From the NCBI GenBank assembly GCA_945910005.1, contig OX246746.1:30140298-30204297 (forward strand): a stretch of 64,000 bases of DNA, read 5' to 3'. Below, piece by piece: positions 33,578 to 64,000 of the stretch (positions are counted from its first letter, which is position 1; each line of letters opens with the position of its first letter). The notes beneath the pieces were generated by a model that saw only the letters and a program-made list of their open reading frames with translations, made no database searches and was not told where the DNA came from. The position numbers and the translations under genes are program-made. The DNA comes from Isoperla grammatica. Its lineage: Eukaryota > Arthropoda > Insecta > Plecoptera > Perlodidae.

Positions 33578-34274
33578 TAAGCGAGCGCGTCAATTTCTAC
33601 GAACTTTCTGGCGAAAAGATTTCAATGCTAATACAAACAACAATTAACAACAATTCAAGAATGCGCATTGCAAAAATTGTTCTTATTTCCATGGCTATTA
33701 TACTTTCCGACATTGTTGTATGCAGTGCTAAGAATTTTCGTGGTCATGTTTTCAACACGGTCCACCATCGTTACTAACACTTATTGACAGCAATAGAAAT
33801 GTAATTTCTGCCTCTAATACGTATTTGATCGCGTTTACATTAGTATATTCGTGACCGGACAAAAATTTACTATAAGATAGCTACCTCACATTTTGCCGTT
33901 ACTGCGTTTTAGAAAAATATTTTCGAGTAACTTTCGTGTAACTTTGCCAATATTTATCAGATCGCCATTACATTAACATATTCGTGACCGGAAAAATCTG
34001 TAGAAAAATCTGGCTATCTCACATTTTGCCGCCATTTTGTTTCAGAAAAATATTTTGCAGTAACTATATGGTGTAACTTTGTAACTTTTCGAACGATTTT
34101 GCCTCAAAACTATACACCTTCAATCCACATCGAGGCTTGTGGATGGTCCAAATTTCAAGTTGATCGGACTTTCCGTTCGACCGCTATCGACAGACATAAA
34201 AAAAAAACAAAAAAACAAAAAAACAAAAAACAGAACGAAGTGCCATAAGAGTCAAGTGGAAACGCTCGCTTAGT
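33578..34274. repeat. Unclassified repeat with short inverted ends
   Basis: TAAGCGAGCG-type ends are inverted at the two limits. The interior has two diverged copies of a block (CACATTTTGCCG..AGAAAAATATTTT..AGTAAC) at about 33890-33960 and 34020-34080. An A/CA-rich run sits at 34197-34230. An open frame of 68 codons at 33571-33777 has a hydrophobic stretch but no known motif. Confidence 0.3.
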
Positions 34275-34509
34275 AAAAAGAAAAACTAAAATAGGCCTAG
34301 TAACCAAATAAAAATATTGGAATGGAATGTTCAGGAAATCGACAAAAATGCATTAGTTTCGCATTTTTTATGATTGTTGCTTAAACTCGAGAAAATTCGC
34401 CATAATTAGCGTGAATTCGTATATTTCGCGATTATCGCATGAAAGTGAGTTTTTCGCTTGAATTCACAAGGAAGAAAAAACCTTTTATTAGGTGCATAAC
34501 CCTACCACA

Positions 34510-36240
34510 GTTCAAGAACTTTAATAAGAAATTACATTTTTCATTTTTTTTGCTTTTATAGTAAATGCAAATTTCACAGTGCTCTAATTATGACTTGGCA
34601 TTACAACACATTGTTTGAAAATGAAAAATAAATAATATGGTAAACCATTCACTCACTACCAGCATTCCATGCATTTCCAATACTATTTAGCATGCCTTGT
34701 TGAACAATAACAGCTGACACAGTGTTGCATGTGGGTCTGAGCTCAATCTCATTACTGCCTAGGCCTTCTAGTGTTCCAGAGCCAATATATTGCATGGGAT
34801 ACAGAGAATAGCAATTACAGGCACGGGGTGGATTGTATTTTTGAATGCTGCCCATCCAATTATTCATTAAGTTATTATATTGTTTGCTGATTATCAATAG
34901 AGGCAGAGCATGTCATTAGAAAAATGCAAACCTCAGTGCAAAAAAGGCTTTGGCTGAAGGCATCATGAAATACATTTTGTCACCCGTCTTCTTTGTCGTT
35001 GGGACAAAATTGATTTTCAACAGTGACATCTGACAATGTACTTTCGTTTTCCACCTCAAAAGTTAAAACCAAAGTTATCACAACATTCCAATTTTGAATA
35101 GCCGACTTAACGGGCACACGTTTTTCCACATTGATTTCTGTGATCCTTTGGTTCCTAGACGTGTGGTCAACGTTAGCCTATATCTTAGTTTAAGATGTTT
35201 CCTGAAATTGTTTTAATGTTGGCTTTTACATTACTAGCCATAATTAGTGCAATCCAGAACCTAACATTTGGTTTTGGGCTGCTAGTTGGAATATACATTG
35301 ATGGCCTGATCCAGACTTTACTACTCCCCTACCGAACAACTTGGGCTTCGTCCAATAACCGCGTCATGTTACAAAGCTGTCCAATGTTGGCAATAAACCA
35401 AATCAATGAATCAATGATGCATAGGAACATTATTTACTATCTTACTCATACTTGTTTATAAATTTAGTACAACAGCTTTAAGAAAATAGTAAGTTTTAAA
35501 TTTCTTCACTAAGTCTTCGTTTTTGGCCGACTGTTACAGTGTATTGCAATGAATCTGTGGTCCTAGGATCCCACCCACCTTTTCCTACTTCCCATGGGGG
35601 AGGAGGGGGGGGGGGGGGGGGGGAGTGGGGGGTTGGATCTGACAATGAGAAAAATCCTTCCATGTTGGGAATCTTGCTCGTGAACTTTCAATGTAAACAT
35701 AAACTAAAGCTATTACCTAAGTAATGACAAATAACTGAATCATTGTCTTAAGTGATATATAACCACTTGTCAGTGCCGGAATTTCCATCAATGACTATCT
35801 ACTCAACTACGAAAATACTAAAATTTATATGCCTAAATTAAAAGCTGGACAATTTAGGAGTGCTATCTAGAATTTGATCATTTACAGTGTATTTCTTAGT
35901 TGTTGGTGATTTTGTATTTTTGTATGTGTCTTCCAATACTTGCATGAAAAATGCATGTGTTTATAAAAAAACTAGCAATATTGATTGTGATCTAGCTGTT
36001 GCTCACTATAGAAAATGGACAAAGTTATGTGGCATGAAACATGAATCCATGGTACCACTTAGAGGTAGGCACTTGGCTGTCTATAACAATCTTAATATGT
36101 ATCCTCCACCATAATATCACTTCTGAAACCAAGCATTGGCAAGAAAACTAAGGCATAATAACTTTAAGTAGGCCTATATTATAAGTAATACAAATAATTA
36201 AAGTACAAGTACAAAATGTGCTATATAACATTAAGTAAAA
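34510..36240. other. Intergenic, no gene identified
   Basis: Contains a 19-G run at 35605-35623. Small open frames at 35195-35461 (hydrophobic) and 35887-36114 show no recognisable domain. Confidence 0.4.
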
Positions 36241-36284
36241 ATTATTAAGTTGAATCACAGGGTGGTGATTGGTATCCAATTGTT

Positions 36285-36754
36285 GTACGAGTCGTCAACT
36301 ACAAAATAGTATATAACCTAAAATATGCTTATAGTAAACTGTCTTCTAGATTAAAGGGTTACATAGAATTCTGTATGATGGTGAAACAATAATTTAGTTA
36401 AGTACCGGTACCAGTAACAAGTAATTTTTACAACTTGAATCAGACTTCTTTATACAAGCCGTCAACTACATAACAGTTTATGTAGTAAACTGTCTCCTTG
36501 GTTAAAAGGTTACATAGAATTGTATGTATGATGGCAAAACAATAATTTAGTTAAGTTTCAGTAACAAGTAATGTTGACAACTTGAATCAGACTTCTTTAT
36601 ACTAGTATGTAGTTAACTCCAAATGAATGTACATTTATTTAGTTCACTGTCTCCATGATTGAAGGGTTAAATAGAATTTTGTATGATGGCCAAACAATAG
36701 GAATTTACTTAAGTACCAGTAACAAGTAATTTTGACGACCTAAATCAGACTTGT

Positions 36755-36757
<3 letters not shown>
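36285..36757. repeat. About three imperfect ~150-bp tandem copies in the ABCC 3' UTR
   Basis: A block containing AGGGTTACATAGAATT, AACAATAATTTAGTTAAGT and CAGACTTCTTTATAC recurs with periods of 147 and 158 bp (anchors 36441, 36588, 36746). A partial fourth copy lies on the left. The rightmost copy starts at the last codons of the ABCC gene. A possible AATAAA on the minus strand lies at 36634-36639. Confidence 0.75.
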
Positions 36758-63720
<26,963 letters not shown>

Positions 63721-63868
63721 CTACAACCAAACGGGAAAAGTAGTTAAGTGTCAAAACAAAGGCATGGGAATTAGAGGAAATGACGTTTCAACCTGGTTTT
63801 GATTTAAAAAAAAAACTATTTACTGTCTAGAATTTTTATTAGCATCTTAGATTATAATGTAAGCCTTA

Positions 63869-64000
63869 CAGGGTTGCCACCAAGTAATTTTTTAAATCCT
63901 CCGAGGATACCAAAAAAATCCTCAAAAATCCTCCAAAACACATTTATTCTACAATAACTTAGCATATTATTAAGTGTGAAAGAATAAAAAAATTTTTTTA
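63869..64000. mobile_element. hAT (CAGGGTTGCCACC family), cut by the window edge
   Basis: CAGGGTTGCCACCAAGT and the next ~115 bp align with 15075-15200, with a few substitutions. Only the left end is visible. Confidence 0.8.

Noticed and set aside
33344..34503. Possible hAT with ends TAGAGCCCC and TAACCCTA
   Set aside because: The two ends do not match convincingly as TIRs and the flanking 8-mers differ.

Overview
This is AT-rich animal nuclear DNA with spliced genes, long introns full of transposons, and conserved GT-AG junctions. No prokaryotic, viral-genome or organellar layout was seen. It looks like a (probably aquatic) invertebrate. The tandem alternative exons in the MRP/ABCC gene resemble the known gene structure of the Drosophila MRP homologue, so an arthropod such as a crustacean is my best guess, held loosely.

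Genes, all on the minus strand. (1) 1235-1327 is a possible first coding exon of an unidentified gene that runs off the left edge. (2) 18021-25480 is a NIPA-family magnesium transporter in four exons that join in frame to 410 residues. (3) 36755-63720 is the 3' half of an ABCC (MRP1-type) transporter. Twelve constitutive exons plus one of four alternative exons join in frame to 742 residues, from the end of NBD1 through TMD2 and NBD2 to the stop. The 5' half lies beyond the right edge.

The outstanding feature is at 53978-57664. Four tandem exons, each exactly 221 bp with the same phases, encode four versions of the same TMD2 segment. Because 221 is not a multiple of 3, only inclusion of exactly one keeps the reading frame. 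The same gene has a nine-copy 82-bp array at 46421-47158 that multiplies the 3' splice site and first part of one exon, and a 3'-flanking tandem repeat that begins at its stop codon.

Between and inside the genes the window is a dense transposon landscape. It holds one complete-looking I-type LINE with two open ORFs (about 1640-7490) and a decayed Penelope-like element (40417-43060) with inverted terminal repeats and a hammerhead-like motif. There are also many non-autonomous hAT elements, eleven with perfect 8-bp target duplications and two nested inside other hATs, a long-TIR element flanked by TTAA, pogo-like MITEs, foldback elements and LINE fragments.

Layout: 1-1650 GGCCTA-rich flank with the putative first exon; 1640-7490 LINE; 7.5-18 kb intergenic with hATs; 18-25.5 kb NIPA gene; 25.5-36.2 kb intergenic with hATs; 36.2-64 kb ABCC gene with transposon-filled introns. 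No tRNA, rRNA or CRISPR was recognised.
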